Below are positions 25,242-33,884 of a DNA stretch of 64,000 bases, piece by piece. Position 1 is the stretch's first letter. Each line of letters starts with the position of its first letter. The notes beneath the pieces were generated by a model. It was not told where the DNA came from and made no database searches. It worked only from the letters and a program-made list of their open reading frames with translations. The stretch covers positions 1-64,000 of the forward strand of contig CBDUVB010000008.1 in NCBI GenBank assembly GCA_965370555.1, in the 5' to 3' direction. Source of the DNA: JAJOKK01 sp965370555 (GTDB lineage Bacteria > Bipolaricaulota > Bipolaricaulia > UBA7950 > UBA9294). A program made the translations under genes and the position numbers.

Positions 25242-26561
25242 ATGAGTGAGGAACAACGAGAGAAGGTGCTAAAGACGGTAAAGGAAAAGGGAATCCGGTT
25301 CATCCAGCTTTGGTTTACCGACCTTTTGGGGAACCCGAAGAGTGTGGAGATTACAGCGACAGCGTTGGACGACGCACTCCAAGAAGGAGTTGGGTTTGAC
25401 GGCTCATCGATCCACGGGTTTGCGCGCATCGACGAGAGCGACATGATCATCAAGCCCGACCCAGAGACTTTCATCACTCTTCCCTGGGGGAACGTAGCTC
25501 GTCTGATCTGCGACGTCCTTAAACCGGACGGAACCCCTTACCATGGCGACCCTCGCTGGGTGCTTAAGCGCGCCCTCGCTCGGGCGGATGAACTGGGATT
25601 CTCTATGTACGTCGGACCGGAGGTGGAGTATTTCTACTTTCAGTCGGACTCTGAGATCGATCCTCTGGATTGTGGTGGGTACTTCGATCTCGTTCCTCCG
25701 GATAGGGCATCGACGATTCGGAGAGAGACGGTCCTTGCTCTCGAGGATATGGGAATCGGGGTGGAGGCGGCCCACCATGAGGTGGCTCACGGCCAGCAGG
25801 AGATCGATCTTCAATTCGGCAATGCCTTGACAATAGCGGATAGCCTTATGACCTGCCGGTTGGTCGTGAAGGAGGTAGCAAGAAGACACGGATTGTATGC
25901 CACTTTCATGCCTAAACCGATCTCTGACCAGAACGGCTCGGGAATGCATACGCACCAGTCTCTCTTTCGCAAGGACGGCCACAATGCCTTCTTCGACCCT
26001 GAGGATCCTCTTTACTTATCCTCGATCGCCAAGGGGTACATAGCTGGAATCATGAGACACGCCAAGGAGATCACCGGCGTTTGCGCGCAGTGGGTCAACT
26101 CGTACAAGCGGCTCGTCCCCGGATATGAGGCACCGGTCTACATCACCTGGGCCCACCGAAATCGGAGCAACATGATACGTGTTCCCATGTACAAGCCCGG
26201 TAAAGAAACCGCCACTCGCATCGAGTTTCGGGTCCCTGACCCTGCGTGTAACCCATATCTCACTTTCGCTATCCTTCTTCACGCCGGGCTCGACGGGATC
26301 GAGAAGGGTTACCCCCTTCCAGCTCCGATGGATCGTGATGTTTACGGGATGAATGATGAAGAGCGAGCCAAGCTTGGGATCGAAACCCTCCCTGGGAGCC
26401 TGAACGAGGCAATCGCGGCGATGAAAGGAAGCGGGTTCGTCCGCCACGGCCTGGGTGACCATATCTTCGAGAAGTTCATTCAGAACAAGAAAATCGAGTG
26501 GGAAGCCTATCGCTCCCAGGTCCACAGCTACGAACTGGAACGCTATCTCGCTGTTCTGTAG
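25242..26561 (+). CDS. glnA: Glutamine synthetase, type I (alpha-like)
   Basis: Makes glutamine from glutamate, ammonia and ATP in the cytosol; 439 residues. Visible signatures are GFDGSSIHGFARIDESDM, the metal-binding EVEYF and AHHEVAHGQQEIDLQ, and the ATP-binding segment KPISDQNGSGMHTHQS. It is the short alpha type: the KNLYDLP-type adenylylation loop of the beta subclass is absent. AAGGAGGAG is 5 nt before ATG 25242. It is a single-gene unit and no glnB or glnR is nearby. Confidence 0.97.
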   Translation: MSEEQREKVLKTVKEKGIRFIQLWFTDLLGNPKSVEITATALDDALQEGVGFDGSSIHGFARIDESDMIIKPDPETFITLPWGNVARLICDVLKPDGTPYHGDPRWVLKRALARADELGFSMYVGPEVEYFYFQSDSEIDPLDCGGYFDLVPPDRASTIRRETVLALEDMGIGVEAAHHEVAHGQQEIDLQFGNALTIADSLMTCRLVVKEVARRHGLYATFMPKPISDQNGSGMHTHQSLFRKDGHNAFFDPEDPLYLSSIAKGYIAGIMRHAKEITGVCAQWVNSYKRLVPGYEAPVYITWAHRNRSNMIRVPMYKPGKETATRIEFRVPDPACNPYLTFAILLHAGLDGIEKGYPLPAPMDRDVYGMNDEERAKLGIETLPGSLNEAIAAMKGSGFVRHGLGDHIFEKFIQNKKIEWEAYRSQVHSYELERYLAVL

Positions 26562-26815
26562 GCCATCATGGTTTCTCATGTTTAAGGTAAGGCAATCCAG
26601 AAAATGGCTCTTTGTCGTTTTGAGTGGGTAGCTGGAGACAGCAGGGTACGTAACATAAGGGCTCTAGCAAAGGAAAAGCAGAATACAGAAAGGAAAAACA
26701 AGAACAACAGGGGATGTTGGAGCGCCGTTCTTAGCGATCACTGCGCCCGACGTTGCGCTGTGAGATTGTGTCTCAACGTGGCAGACGAGCTACCACGCTA
26801 CAGAAGAAGGCTTGC

Positions 26816-26863
26816 GTAGCGTCGCACCTTGTGTGCGACGTTGTGCTGTTGAAGTACAACGAA
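26816..26863. repeat. GTAGCGTCG palindromic repeat, copy 1
   Basis: Hairpin GTCGCAC/GTGCGAC (26821-26827 with 26833-26839, 5-nt loop) followed by a second weak hairpin GTTGT/ACAAC. A second copy is at 27437-27480. Confidence 0.65.
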
Positions 26864-26977
26864 CGAGCAAGAGAACAGCGTTTTATCATTTGCCATCAGG
26901 AATCCGTTACCCACTCGAAACAGCGAGAAGCCCTCATAGATCGATGGAATCAAGCCGACTGACAAGCAGAAAGATTC

Positions 26978-27006
26978 TTGCTTGGTCCCCCTTTATGATG
27001 TAAACT
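26978..27006 (+). promoter_or_regulatory. Possible promoter of the ribbon-helix-helix gene
   Basis: TTGCTT (26978-26983), 17 bp, TAAACT (27001-27006), 40 bp before the start codon. Both boxes are imperfect. Confidence 0.4.
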
Positions 27007-27045
27007 ATATAAAGAGTTAAATTTATTGATGAGGAGGTGAATCAC

Positions 27046-27216
27046 ATGCCTAAGAAAGAGGAAATTGCGACCCTTTCGATCTACATCCCTAAAAGCAAGT
27101 TGGAGAAGAAACCAGTCTCTCGGTTGGAACGATTGAGCAAGAAGCACGACCGTTCGATCAACTACCTGGTTGTCGAGGCGATCCTCCAGTACATCGATCG
27201 AGAGGAGAAAAAGTAG
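27046..27216 (+). CDS. Small ribbon-helix-helix (CopG/Arc-like) protein
   Basis: 56 residues. A strand with alternating residues (EIATLSIYIP) is followed by two helices (SRLERLSKKHDRSINYLVVE), the pattern of ribbon-helix-helix DNA-binding dimers. GAGGAGGTGA is 5 nt before the ATG, a very strong site. No toxin or partner gene follows, so it is more likely a stand-alone regulator than an antitoxin. Several repeats lie just downstream. Confidence 0.8.
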   Translation: MPKKEEIATLSIYIPKSKLEKKPVSRLERLSKKHDRSINYLVVEAILQYIDREEKK

Positions 27217-27337
27217 TTCTCCGGTGTCGTTCGAGTTTTCCGATGATTGAGCCGATTCATCGTGTGCTCGGTCTCAGACTTAGTGTGAGGAAGACCTGTA
27301 CCATGCCTAGAGAGGATACTGTCATCGGGCGGGTTAG

Positions 27338-27416
27338 TATCCCCGGGTAAGGGTCACCTGGTGTCCCCAGGGTACGGTCGGCTGGTATCCCCGCCTAAGA
27401 TCAGTTAAATATCCTC
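27338..27416. repeat. 24-bp periodic imperfect repeats
   Basis: TATCCCC, TGTCCCC, TATCCCC and TATCCTC begin at 27338, 27362, 27386 and 27410, exactly 24 bp apart. The intervening bases are only partly conserved (GGGTAAGGGT, AGGGTACGGT, GCCTAAGATC). Confidence 0.65.
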
Positions 27417-27436
27417 CATGTTGAGCAAACATGGAT

Positions 27437-27480
27437 GTAGCGTCGTACCTTGCGTGCGACGTTACTTTCGATGTAACGAA
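27437..27480. repeat. GTAGCGTCG palindromic repeat, copy 2
   Basis: Same start (GTAGCGTCG), same GTGCGACGTT core and the same AACGAA end as the copy at 26816-26863. Confidence 0.65.
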
Positions 27481-27545
27481 GCTCTACATGAAATTGTAGC
27501 ACGAAGACCAACTCCGGTTAGATCTTTGGCTTCTGCCTTTCAATG

Positions 27546-27563
27546 CCCCCAGCTTACTGGGGG
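27546..27563 (+). terminator. Intrinsic terminator-like hairpin
   Basis: CCCCCAG (27546-27552) pairs with CTGGGGG (27557-27563) across a CTTA loop, followed by TTCTTTA. It could end the transcript of the ribbon-helix-helix gene 330 bp upstream. Confidence 0.55.
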
Positions 27564-27607
27564 TTCTTTACTCCCCAAAATTACACCTACGAGTTGAATT
27601 CACGCCT

Positions 27608-27635
27608 CGATCCAAGGATCTCGATCCAAGGATCT
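27608..27635. repeat. 14-bp tandem duplication
   Basis: CGATCCAAGGATCT occurs twice in direct succession; each unit contains the palindrome GATCC-AAGGATC. Confidence 0.8.
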
Positions 27636-27665
27636 CGATTCTATTCAGGCAAGCCTCCCTTATAG

Positions 27666-27694
27666 TTGTTAAAGCCCGCAAAGGTTGTTACAAT
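27666..27694 (+). promoter_or_regulatory. Predicted promoter of apbE
   Basis: TTGTTA (27666-27671), 17 bp, TACAAT (27689-27694), 42 bp before the GTG start. Confidence 0.55.
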
Positions 27695-27736
27695 TCGGCA
27701 CTGGTCTTGATTTCAACCATTTAAGGGGGAGATTGG

Positions 27737-28807
27737 GTGTCCGCGCAGAAGGGTGATACGCCGCGTTACCGAAGGCTCTTGCCACTGGTGATCATTGTCG
27801 CACTGGCCGCGGTCTTCGCTGCCAATCGCTTCTTCTTCCCGCCTCCGATGCTGTTCTTCCAGGATCGCCGCGAGATGATGGATACATGGGTGACGATCAC
27901 TGTCTACGATCGGAATCCTGAGGTCGCGGAAGTGGCGATTGCCACGGCCTTTGCTCAGATGGAAGAGGTCGAACGGATCGCCTCGATCTACGATCCCCAG
28001 GCCGAGGCGTTTCGCTTGAACGAAACAGGAAGATCGGATAATCCCTCTCCTGAGTTATGGAAACTAATCGAGGTTTCTAAGGATTACTACACTCTCACCG
28101 ACGGCACGTTCGATATCACTGTCGAACCCCTCCTCGATCTATGGCGCTACAAGGAAGGGGCGGAACAGCAATTCTGGGAGCTCGATCCGGAGATCCAGGA
28201 GCAGGCGATCACCGCTGCACTCGCCCTTGTCGGTGCCGATCGAATCACGCTCTCCGCCGATCCGCAGCGTTCAATCGTTCTCGAACCGGGAATGAAGGTC
28301 ACGTTCGGCGGCATTGCCAAAGGATACGCGGTCGATCAAGGGCTGAACGCACTGCGCACTTCGGGAATCGCACATGCTCTAATCGATGCCGGTGGCGATA
28401 TCGGCGTCTCCGGAGGGAAACCCGGCGGGGCAAAATGGGAACTCGCTCTGCGCAATCCAAGGGATTCTGAAGATTTCCTCGTGCGGTTCGTGCTCACAGA
28501 CGGAGCGATCGCCACGTCGGGAAACTACGAACGCTACTTCGATAGAGAGGCCAAGGTGGGACACATCATGGATCCGCGAACCGGGTATTCGTCTCACGCC
28601 TCGTCCAGTGCAACTGTGGTCGCAGGGACGTGTATGCAAGCGGATGCGCTCGCCACCGCCGCGTTCGTCCTCGGTCCGCAAGACGGGATCGAGCTTGCAA
28701 ATTCGCTAGACAGGGTAGAAGCATTGATCGTCTCCTACGACGAGCCGGATCAGGTCTATCGTTCGGGCGGTCTCGAAGAGTACGTCGAAAAGAAGGGTGA
28801 CTTCTGA
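27737..28807 (+). CDS. apbE: FAD:protein FMN transferase
   Basis: Transfers FMN from FAD to a threonine on target proteins, here most likely RnfD and RnfG encoded just downstream. 356 residues with an uncleaved N-terminal helix (about 13-33), so the catalytic domain faces the outside. Family landmarks are DTWVTITVYD, the KVTFGGIAKGYAVDQ segment, DAGGDIGVSGGKP, and the metal/flavin-binding TSGNYERYF. GTG start with GGGGGAG upstream. It is separated from rnfC by 126 bp containing a dispersed repeat. Confidence 0.95.
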   Translation: MSAQKGDTPRYRRLLPLVIIVALAAVFAANRFFFPPPMLFFQDRREMMDTWVTITVYDRNPEVAEVAIATAFAQMEEVERIASIYDPQAEAFRLNETGRSDNPSPELWKLIEVSKDYYTLTDGTFDITVEPLLDLWRYKEGAEQQFWELDPEIQEQAITAALALVGADRITLSADPQRSIVLEPGMKVTFGGIAKGYAVDQGLNALRTSGIAHALIDAGGDIGVSGGKPGGAKWELALRNPRDSEDFLVRFVLTDGAIATSGNYERYFDREAKVGHIMDPRTGYSSHASSSATVVAGTCMQADALATAAFVLGPQDGIELANSLDRVEALIVSYDEPDQVYRSGGLEEYVEKKGDF

Positions 28808-28855
28808 AGTTGAGTGATTTAGCGAGTGAGCGATTGAGTGATTTAACGCCTAAAT
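28808..28855. repeat. Dispersed ATTGAGTGATTTA repeat, copy 1
   Basis: GATTGAGTGATTTA-type sequence, complementary in orientation to the AAATCACTCAAT blocks at 44.6 and 47.7 kb. Confidence 0.5.
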
Positions 28856-28895
28856 CCCTTGTAGGCGGTAAAATAAGTCAAAATAGGAGCCGAGC

Positions 28896-28937
28896 ATGAA
28901 ACTAATCCTCAAGCACGATTCATACAGCAGCCTATGA
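28896..28937 (+). CDS. Possible 13-residue leader peptide coupled to rnfC
   Basis: ATG 28896 with an AGGAG site 7 nt upstream encodes MKLILKHDSYSSL and ends in a TGA that overlaps the rnfC ATG (ATGA). rnfC has no good ribosome-binding site of its own, so ribosomes finishing this peptide could restart on rnfC. It could be chance; no homologue is known to me. Confidence 0.4.
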   Translation: MKLILKHDSYSSL

Positions 28938-30265
28938 AGAACCACATATTAGAGGTATTGGGATTGAAGCGTCCCGCCGGGGTCCATCCCCCTGCACGGA
29001 AGCTCGCCGCAGAACAGGCAATAGAGAGGGCTCAGTTGCCGGAGACGGTGATCCTTCCTCTGCAGCAACACATTGGTGCTCCGGCAAAGGCCGTAGTGGA
29101 GCGGGGGGACGAGGTGAAGGTGGGACAGATGATCGCCGAAGCCGGTGGGTTCGTCTCCGTGCCGATCCATGCCACGATATCGGGCACAGTGAAACAGCTC
29201 GCCACCGTGGCAAGCCCCATCACCGGACAGCCGGTTCTCGGTGTGATCATCGAATCCGACGGGAAGGACGATTGGATAGATCTCACGCCCGCCGATCCAG
29301 AGGGGCTGTCAACCGAAGAGATTATCAATCGGATCAAGGGAGCGGGGATCGTGGGGATGGGAGGCGCGACATTCCCCACCCACGTGAAGCTCTCACCCCC
29401 TCCGGAGAAATCGATTACGAGCGTCATCGTTAACGGGGCGGAGTGCGAACCGTACATCACTGCCGACGATCGGCTGATGCTGGAAGAGACGGATCGGATC
29501 CTGATTGGTTTGAAGATCGTGATGCGAGTCCTATCCGTTGAGCGAGCGTACATCGCCATAGAGGAGAACAAACCACGGGCGATCGCGCGGATGCGCCAAG
29601 CCGTAGAGAAGGCATCCTTCCCCGGCACGGTGACAGTCGAGGCGGTCCCGGCAAAGTACCCGATGGGGGCGGAGAAGACGCTCGTCAAGTCGATCCTCGG
29701 TCTGGAAGTTCCTGAAGGAGGGCTCCCCATGGATGTGGGGACCGTCATTCAGAACGTCGCCACCCTCGCCGCTGTGGCCGACGCGATCACCCTTGGGAAG
29801 CCTCTGGTAGAGCGTGTGGTGACGGTGACCGGTCTCGTCGGCACCCCAAAGAACCTCCTCGCCCGCTTCGGCACGTCCGCCTCCTCGTTGATCGAAGAGT
29901 GCGGTGGCGCCGATCCGAGCGCCGATGAGTTGATCTTCGGCGGACCGATGATGGGAATCGCGCAGAGCCGCGTTGATACCCCGATCATCAAGGGAACGAA
30001 TTGCATACTCGTGAAGATGAGCGACGTCCGCGAGGAACACGACTGTATCCGCTGCGGCCGCTGCATCGAGACCTGTCCGATGGGGCTGATGCCGCTCATG
30101 TTCGTGAACCTCGTCAAGAAGGAGGACTACGAGAGCTTGGCCGACTATCACATTGCAAACTGCGTCGAGTGTGGGGCATGCGCGTACAGTTGCCCGGCGA
30201 AGATTCCGATCGTTTCCTATATCAAGACGGGAAAGGTCGAGTTACTCAAGGCGGGGGTGAAGTGA
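28934..30265 (+). CDS. rnfC: Rnf complex subunit RnfC
   Basis: Peripheral electron-input subunit of the ferredoxin:NAD+ oxidoreductase; 443 residues. The NADH/FMN-binding part contains GAGIVGMGGATFPTHVKL. Two 4Fe-4S motifs lie near the C-terminus: CIRCGRCIETCP and CVECGACAYSCP. The first gene of rnfCDGEAB, it overlaps rnfD by one base. The complex couples reduced ferredoxin oxidation to ion export across the membrane. Confidence 0.96.
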   Translation: MKNHILEVLGLKRPAGVHPPARKLAAEQAIERAQLPETVILPLQQHIGAPAKAVVERGDEVKVGQMIAEAGGFVSVPIHATISGTVKQLATVASPITGQPVLGVIIESDGKDDWIDLTPADPEGLSTEEIINRIKGAGIVGMGGATFPTHVKLSPPPEKSITSVIVNGAECEPYITADDRLMLEETDRILIGLKIVMRVLSVERAYIAIEENKPRAIARMRQAVEKASFPGTVTVEAVPAKYPMGAEKTLVKSILGLEVPEGGLPMDVGTVIQNVATLAAVADAITLGKPLVERVVTVTGLVGTPKNLLARFGTSASSLIEECGGADPSADELIFGGPMMGIAQSRVDTPIIKGTNCILVKMSDVREEHDCIRCGRCIETCPMGLMPLMFVNLVKKEDYESLADYHIANCVECGACAYSCPAKIPIVSYIKTGKVELLKAGVK

Positions 30266-31227
30266 TGGAGAATACGAAGAGGCTCATCCTCTCATCGGCT
30301 CCGCACCTACACGAGGGGGCGTCGATCAAACGGGACATGTACATCGTGATCCTCGCGCTCCTCTTCCCCACGGCCGGTGCGGTCTACTTTTTCGGGGCGT
30401 ACGTCCTCCTCATGCTCGCGACCGCGCTCCTCTGCGCGATCCTTACCGAGTACGTTGCGAAATGGATGCGCAGGCGACCGTTTTACATGGATGGGAGCGC
30501 GATCGTCACTGCGATCTTGTTCGTGCTGGTGATGCCGCCGCGCACCCCATTGTGGATCGTGGCGGTCGGATCGATCTTCTGCATCGCCGTGGCCAAGGAG
30601 ATGTTCGGCGGTTTGGGGCAGAACATCTTCAATCCGGCGCTCGCCGGTCGGGCATTCGCTAGTATCTCGTTTGCCGGCGCCCTCACCCGGTGGATCGGAC
30701 CTGTAGCCTCATTCATGGCCGATGGAGTGACAACGGCGACCCCACTCAGCGAGAGTTTCGCCACCGCGCTCAGCCGGGGAGAGTTATACAGGGCCCTCTT
30801 CTTTGGGAACGTTGTTGGGAGCGTCGGTGAGACCTCCGCACTATTGGTTCTGATCGGAGGGGTGATCCTCCTCGCGTTCGGCCTGATCAAGTGGCAGGTT
30901 CCTGTCTTCTACATCGGCACGGTCGCCCTCCTCAGCTTCTTGCTTGGCCAGGACCCGCTATTCCAGATCCTTGCCGGGGGGCTGATGCTGGGAGCGTTCT
31001 TCATGGCCACCGACTACGTAACGAGCCCGCTCACTACAGGGGGAAAGATCATCTTTGCGGTGGGAGCAGGCGTCCTAGTGGTCTTGATCCGAACGTGGGG
31101 GAGCATGCCCGAGGGGGTCTGCTACTCGATCCTGCTGATGAACGCGTTCACCCCACTGATCGACCGCTACGTTCGCCCGAAGCTGTATGGGTACGTGAAG
31201 AGAACAAATAAGGAGGAGGCCTCATGA
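30265..31227 (+). CDS. rnfD: Rnf complex subunit RnfD
   Basis: Integral membrane subunit, 320 residues, roughly nine to ten helices. The covalent FMN site is the threonine in DGVTTATPL, the ApbE target. ATG 30265 overlaps the rnfC TGA; the long open frame upstream of it lies inside rnfC in another frame and is not used. It overlaps rnfG by 4 bp. Confidence 0.95.
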   Translation: MENTKRLILSSAPHLHEGASIKRDMYIVILALLFPTAGAVYFFGAYVLLMLATALLCAILTEYVAKWMRRRPFYMDGSAIVTAILFVLVMPPRTPLWIVAVGSIFCIAVAKEMFGGLGQNIFNPALAGRAFASISFAGALTRWIGPVASFMADGVTTATPLSESFATALSRGELYRALFFGNVVGSVGETSALLVLIGGVILLAFGLIKWQVPVFYIGTVALLSFLLGQDPLFQILAGGLMLGAFFMATDYVTSPLTTGGKIIFAVGAGVLVVLIRTWGSMPEGVCYSILLMNAFTPLIDRYVRPKLYGYVKRTNKEEAS

Positions 31228-31772
31228 GGAATAAGAAGAGCGATTTCTTCCCTGTCGTCTTCTTGACCCTCATCGTGATCATCTCTGTCGTTGCTCTCAC
31301 CCTGACGGACGGGATCACCAAGGATAAGATCGCCCTCGCCAAGAAGGAGGCGATCGCAGAGACGCTCGCAACCCTCTTCCCGGAGATGAACGATTTCACC
31401 ATCAATGAGGAGAGCGGCCTATACACTCCGCTTGCGGAGGGGGAGAGGCTCGGGCACGCGTTCATGGCGACGGCGACTGGGTACGGCGGCGCGATCGATA
31501 TCCTGATCGGGCTGAAACCGGATGCGACCCTGCGTGGGATAAAGATCATCTCGCAGCAGGAGACCCCCGGACTGGGGGCGAAGATCGTTGACGGTTCCTT
31601 CCTCGCCCAATTCAAAGGGCTGAGCGTGGATGAGGTTGATCTCTCCGCTGACGGGGGAAAGGTCGATGCCATTACCGGTGCCACCATCAGCTCCGCAGCG
31701 GTGGTCAAGGGAGTGAAGGAAGAAATCTTGAAGAAACTTGAGACCTTGAATACGGAAGAGGGGGGGGACTGA
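31224..31772 (+). CDS. rnfG: Rnf complex subunit RnfG
   Basis: 182 residues: an N-terminal transmembrane helix (about 9-28) and an external FMN-binding domain. The flavinylation motif is DAITGATISSAAV, with the threonine of GATIS as the acceptor; an upstream GLGAKI segment is also typical. AGGAGG precedes the ATG inside the rnfD end. Confidence 0.95.
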   Translation: MRNKKSDFFPVVFLTLIVIISVVALTLTDGITKDKIALAKKEAIAETLATLFPEMNDFTINEESGLYTPLAEGERLGHAFMATATGYGGAIDILIGLKPDATLRGIKIISQQETPGLGAKIVDGSFLAQFKGLSVDEVDLSADGGKVDAITGATISSAAVVKGVKEEILKKLETLNTEEGGD

Positions 31773-32386
31773 TGCACTCTTTTGGTAAGAACTTCGTCAA
31801 GGGGATTGTCCGTGCGAATCCGACGTTCATCCTCCTCCTCGGACTGTGCCCGACCCTAGCGGTCAGCACATCCCTGGATAATGCCGTGGGGATGACTGCC
31901 GCGTTCCTCTTTGTGTTGCTCTCCTCGAACATCATCATCTCGTTAATTAGAAACTACGTGCCGGACCGCGTACGCATCCCGATATTCATCGTCATCATTG
32001 CTACATTGGTGACTATCGTTGACCTGATGCTGCAGGGGTTCGTTCCCGCGTTGAGCAAGTCTTTGGGGATGTACATCCCGTTGATCGTGGTGAACTGCAT
32101 CATCCTTGGGCGGGCGGAGGCATTCGCGAGCAAGAACGGGATCTCCGACTCGATTGCCGACGCACTGGGGATGGGAGTCGGCTTCGGCCTGGCGATACTC
32201 CTCATCTCCTTCATTCGACAGCTTCTGGGGACGGGAGAGCTCGATCTCTTCGGCCGCTCTCTCTTTACCATCCCCGGGCTGAGCGACAACCCCGCGGCGA
32301 TCTTCATGCTACCGATGGGGGCGTTCTTCGTCATCGGAACGCTCCTCGCGCTCTTCCGATGGATGGGGGTGAGTACAGGTGAGTAA
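31772..32386 (+). CDS. rnfE: Rnf complex subunit RnfE
   Basis: 204 residues, six hydrophobic helices, related to RnfA and inverted in the membrane relative to it. Conserved elements are NPTFILLLGLCPTLAV (with the cysteine that helps bind the intramembrane Fe-S cluster) and VVNCIILGRAEAFA. It overlaps rnfG by one base and rnfA by 8 bp. Confidence 0.95.
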   Translation: MHSFGKNFVKGIVRANPTFILLLGLCPTLAVSTSLDNAVGMTAAFLFVLLSSNIIISLIRNYVPDRVRIPIFIVIIATLVTIVDLMLQGFVPALSKSLGMYIPLIVVNCIILGRAEAFASKNGISDSIADALGMGVGFGLAILLISFIRQLLGTGELDLFGRSLFTIPGLSDNPAAIFMLPMGAFFVIGTLLALFRWMGVSTGE

Positions 32387-32954
32387 CCTATTTGCGATCT
32401 TCTTTGGCATGGCGTTGGTAAACAACATGGTCCTCGTCAAGTTCCTCGGTCTGTGCCCCTTCTTCGGGGTCTCCAAGAGACTGTCGAGCGCGTTTAGTAT
32501 GGGGATCGCGGTCCTCTTGGTGATGCTCGTCGCCTCGGGTGTCACCTGGCCGATCTACCATTTCCTCCTCGCCCCCTACGGGGTGGAGTTCATGCGGACG
32601 GTGATCTTCATCCTGGTCATCGCCTCCCTCGTACAGATCATCGAGATGGCTATCAAACGGACGAACCTCACCCTGTACAACGCCCTTGGAATCTACCTTC
32701 CTCTCATCACAACCAACTGCGCCGTTCTAGGGATCACGTTCATCAACATCGATCAGACCTACAGCTTCCTCGAATCCATCACTGCCGCGTTAGGGGCAGG
32801 AGCGGGGTTCACGCTGGTCCTCATCATCATGTCCGGGATCCGGGAGCGCTTGGATCTTGCAGATCCTCCCAAGGCGTTCAAGGGAACACCGATCGCGTTC
32901 ATCACCGCGATGCTCCTCGGCCTCTCCTTCTTCGCGTTCAAAGGAATGGTATAA
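32379..32954 (+). CDS. rnfA: Rnf complex subunit RnfA
   Basis: 191 residues, six helices. Landmarks are VLVKFLGLCPFFGVSK and TTNCAVLGITF, the paired cysteine motifs also found in RnfE. GTG start at 32379 inside the end of rnfE. It ends directly before the rnfB start. Confidence 0.95.
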   Translation: MSNLFAIFFGMALVNNMVLVKFLGLCPFFGVSKRLSSAFSMGIAVLLVMLVASGVTWPIYHFLLAPYGVEFMRTVIFILVIASLVQIIEMAIKRTNLTLYNALGIYLPLITTNCAVLGITFINIDQTYSFLESITAALGAGAGFTLVLIIMSGIRERLDLADPPKAFKGTPIAFITAMLLGLSFFAFKGMV

Positions 32955-33830
32955 ATGCTCACGATCATCCTCCTGTCGCTCATCGGGTTCGTTTCGGGCT
33001 TGGCGATCTTCCTCGCGAGCAAGTTCCTCCCCAAGGAGGACAGTTCGTTTGAGGAGACGGCACGGATCAAGGAGTTCCTCCCCGGTGCCGACTGTGGGGC
33101 CTGCGGTCATCCCGGCTGCTTCGCGTACGCACAGGCAGTAGCGAAAGAGAAACAGGTCTTCGTCAAGACGCCCTGCCCGACCCTTGCCCAGGATAAAGAA
33201 GGGATGAAGAGACTGGAGACGTACCTGGGACTGAAGGCCGAGGCAACGGTCGGCAAGAAGGCTGTTGTTCACTGCACAGGGCAGTCAGAACCGATCGCCG
33301 ACTACCACGGGGTAGCGACCTGCAAGGGAGCGGCGCAGATCGCTTCCGGATTCAAGGAGTGTCCTTATGCCTGCCTCGGGCTCGGGGACTGCGTGACGGT
33401 CTGTCCGACCGGCGCAATCGCGATCGACCCCGAGAAGAAAATCGCCATCGTCGACTGGAAGAAATGTATCGGTTGCGGACTGTGCGTGGAGGCCTGCCCA
33501 CAGGGCCTGACCGAACTCGTCCCGGCGGATATGCCGCAGTATCTGGGGTGCAATTATCAGGCAGCGCGGGACATCCCCGGTAGGAAGCGATGCGCGGATG
33601 GGTGCATCCATTGCAAGATCTGCGTCAAGGTGTCGCCGAACGGCGAGGTAACGTGGAACGAGGAGAAGGACCTCCCTTATTTCGACCCGGAGAAGTCCCT
33701 TCCCGCCCCAGCGGCGATCGAGAAGTGCCCGCGGAAGATCATCAAGAAGACCGCAACATACAAAGAGCCGTCAGCGATCAGCACTCAGCTGTCAGCAAAA
33801 GAAAACCGCTCCGCTAACGGGGAATGCTGA
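32955..33830 (+). CDS. rnfB: Rnf complex subunit RnfB (ferredoxin-type)
   Basis: 291 residues: an N-terminal helix, the CGACGHPGC cluster-binding domain (with C...C at 67 residues on) and ferredoxin-like clusters (CPYACLGLGDCVTVCP, CIGCGLCVEACP). A later cluster motif reads CADGCIHCKICVKVS, with serine where the last cysteine is expected. The final ~20 residues are encoded by a dispersed repeat (33768-33883) and are unlikely to be conserved. Last gene of the rnf unit. Confidence 0.95.
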   Translation: MLTIILLSLIGFVSGLAIFLASKFLPKEDSSFEETARIKEFLPGADCGACGHPGCFAYAQAVAKEKQVFVKTPCPTLAQDKEGMKRLETYLGLKAEATVGKKAVVHCTGQSEPIADYHGVATCKGAAQIASGFKECPYACLGLGDCVTVCPTGAIAIDPEKKIAIVDWKKCIGCGLCVEACPQGLTELVPADMPQYLGCNYQAARDIPGRKRCADGCIHCKICVKVSPNGEVTWNEEKDLPYFDPEKSLPAPAAIEKCPRKIIKKTATYKEPSAISTQLSAKENRSANGEC

Positions 33831-33883
33831 CGGCTGGTCGCTGAAACTGATTGTGCTGAGAGCTGACAGCTGATAGCTTCTTC
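33768..33883. repeat. GTCAGC/GCTGAC-rich dispersed repeat overlapping the rnfB 3' end
   Basis: Contains several CAGC(T)GTCAGC and GCTGAC words in both orientations, for instance AGCTGTCAGC at 33786 and AGCTGACAGCTGATAGC near 33862. It supplies the last codons and stop of rnfB and fills the gap to tyrS. Confidence 0.55.
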
Positions 33884-33884
33884 C

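Larger units (their letters stand above)
26562..27045. other. Intergenic region with one dispersed repeat
   Basis: 484 bp without a supportable gene. Short open frames here lack ribosome-binding sites. It holds the GTAGCGTCG repeat at 26816-26863 and, at its end, the promoter of the ribbon-helix-helix gene. Confidence 0.6.
27217..27736. other. Repeat-rich intergenic region upstream of apbE
   Basis: 520 bp without a gene. It contains a 24-bp periodic array, a second GTAGCGTCG repeat, a terminator-like hairpin, a 14-bp tandem duplication and the apbE promoter, each listed separately. Confidence 0.7.

Noticed and set aside
27338..27416. CRISPR array
   Set aside because: The units are 24 bp with diverged repeats and no true spacers, and no cas genes are nearby.
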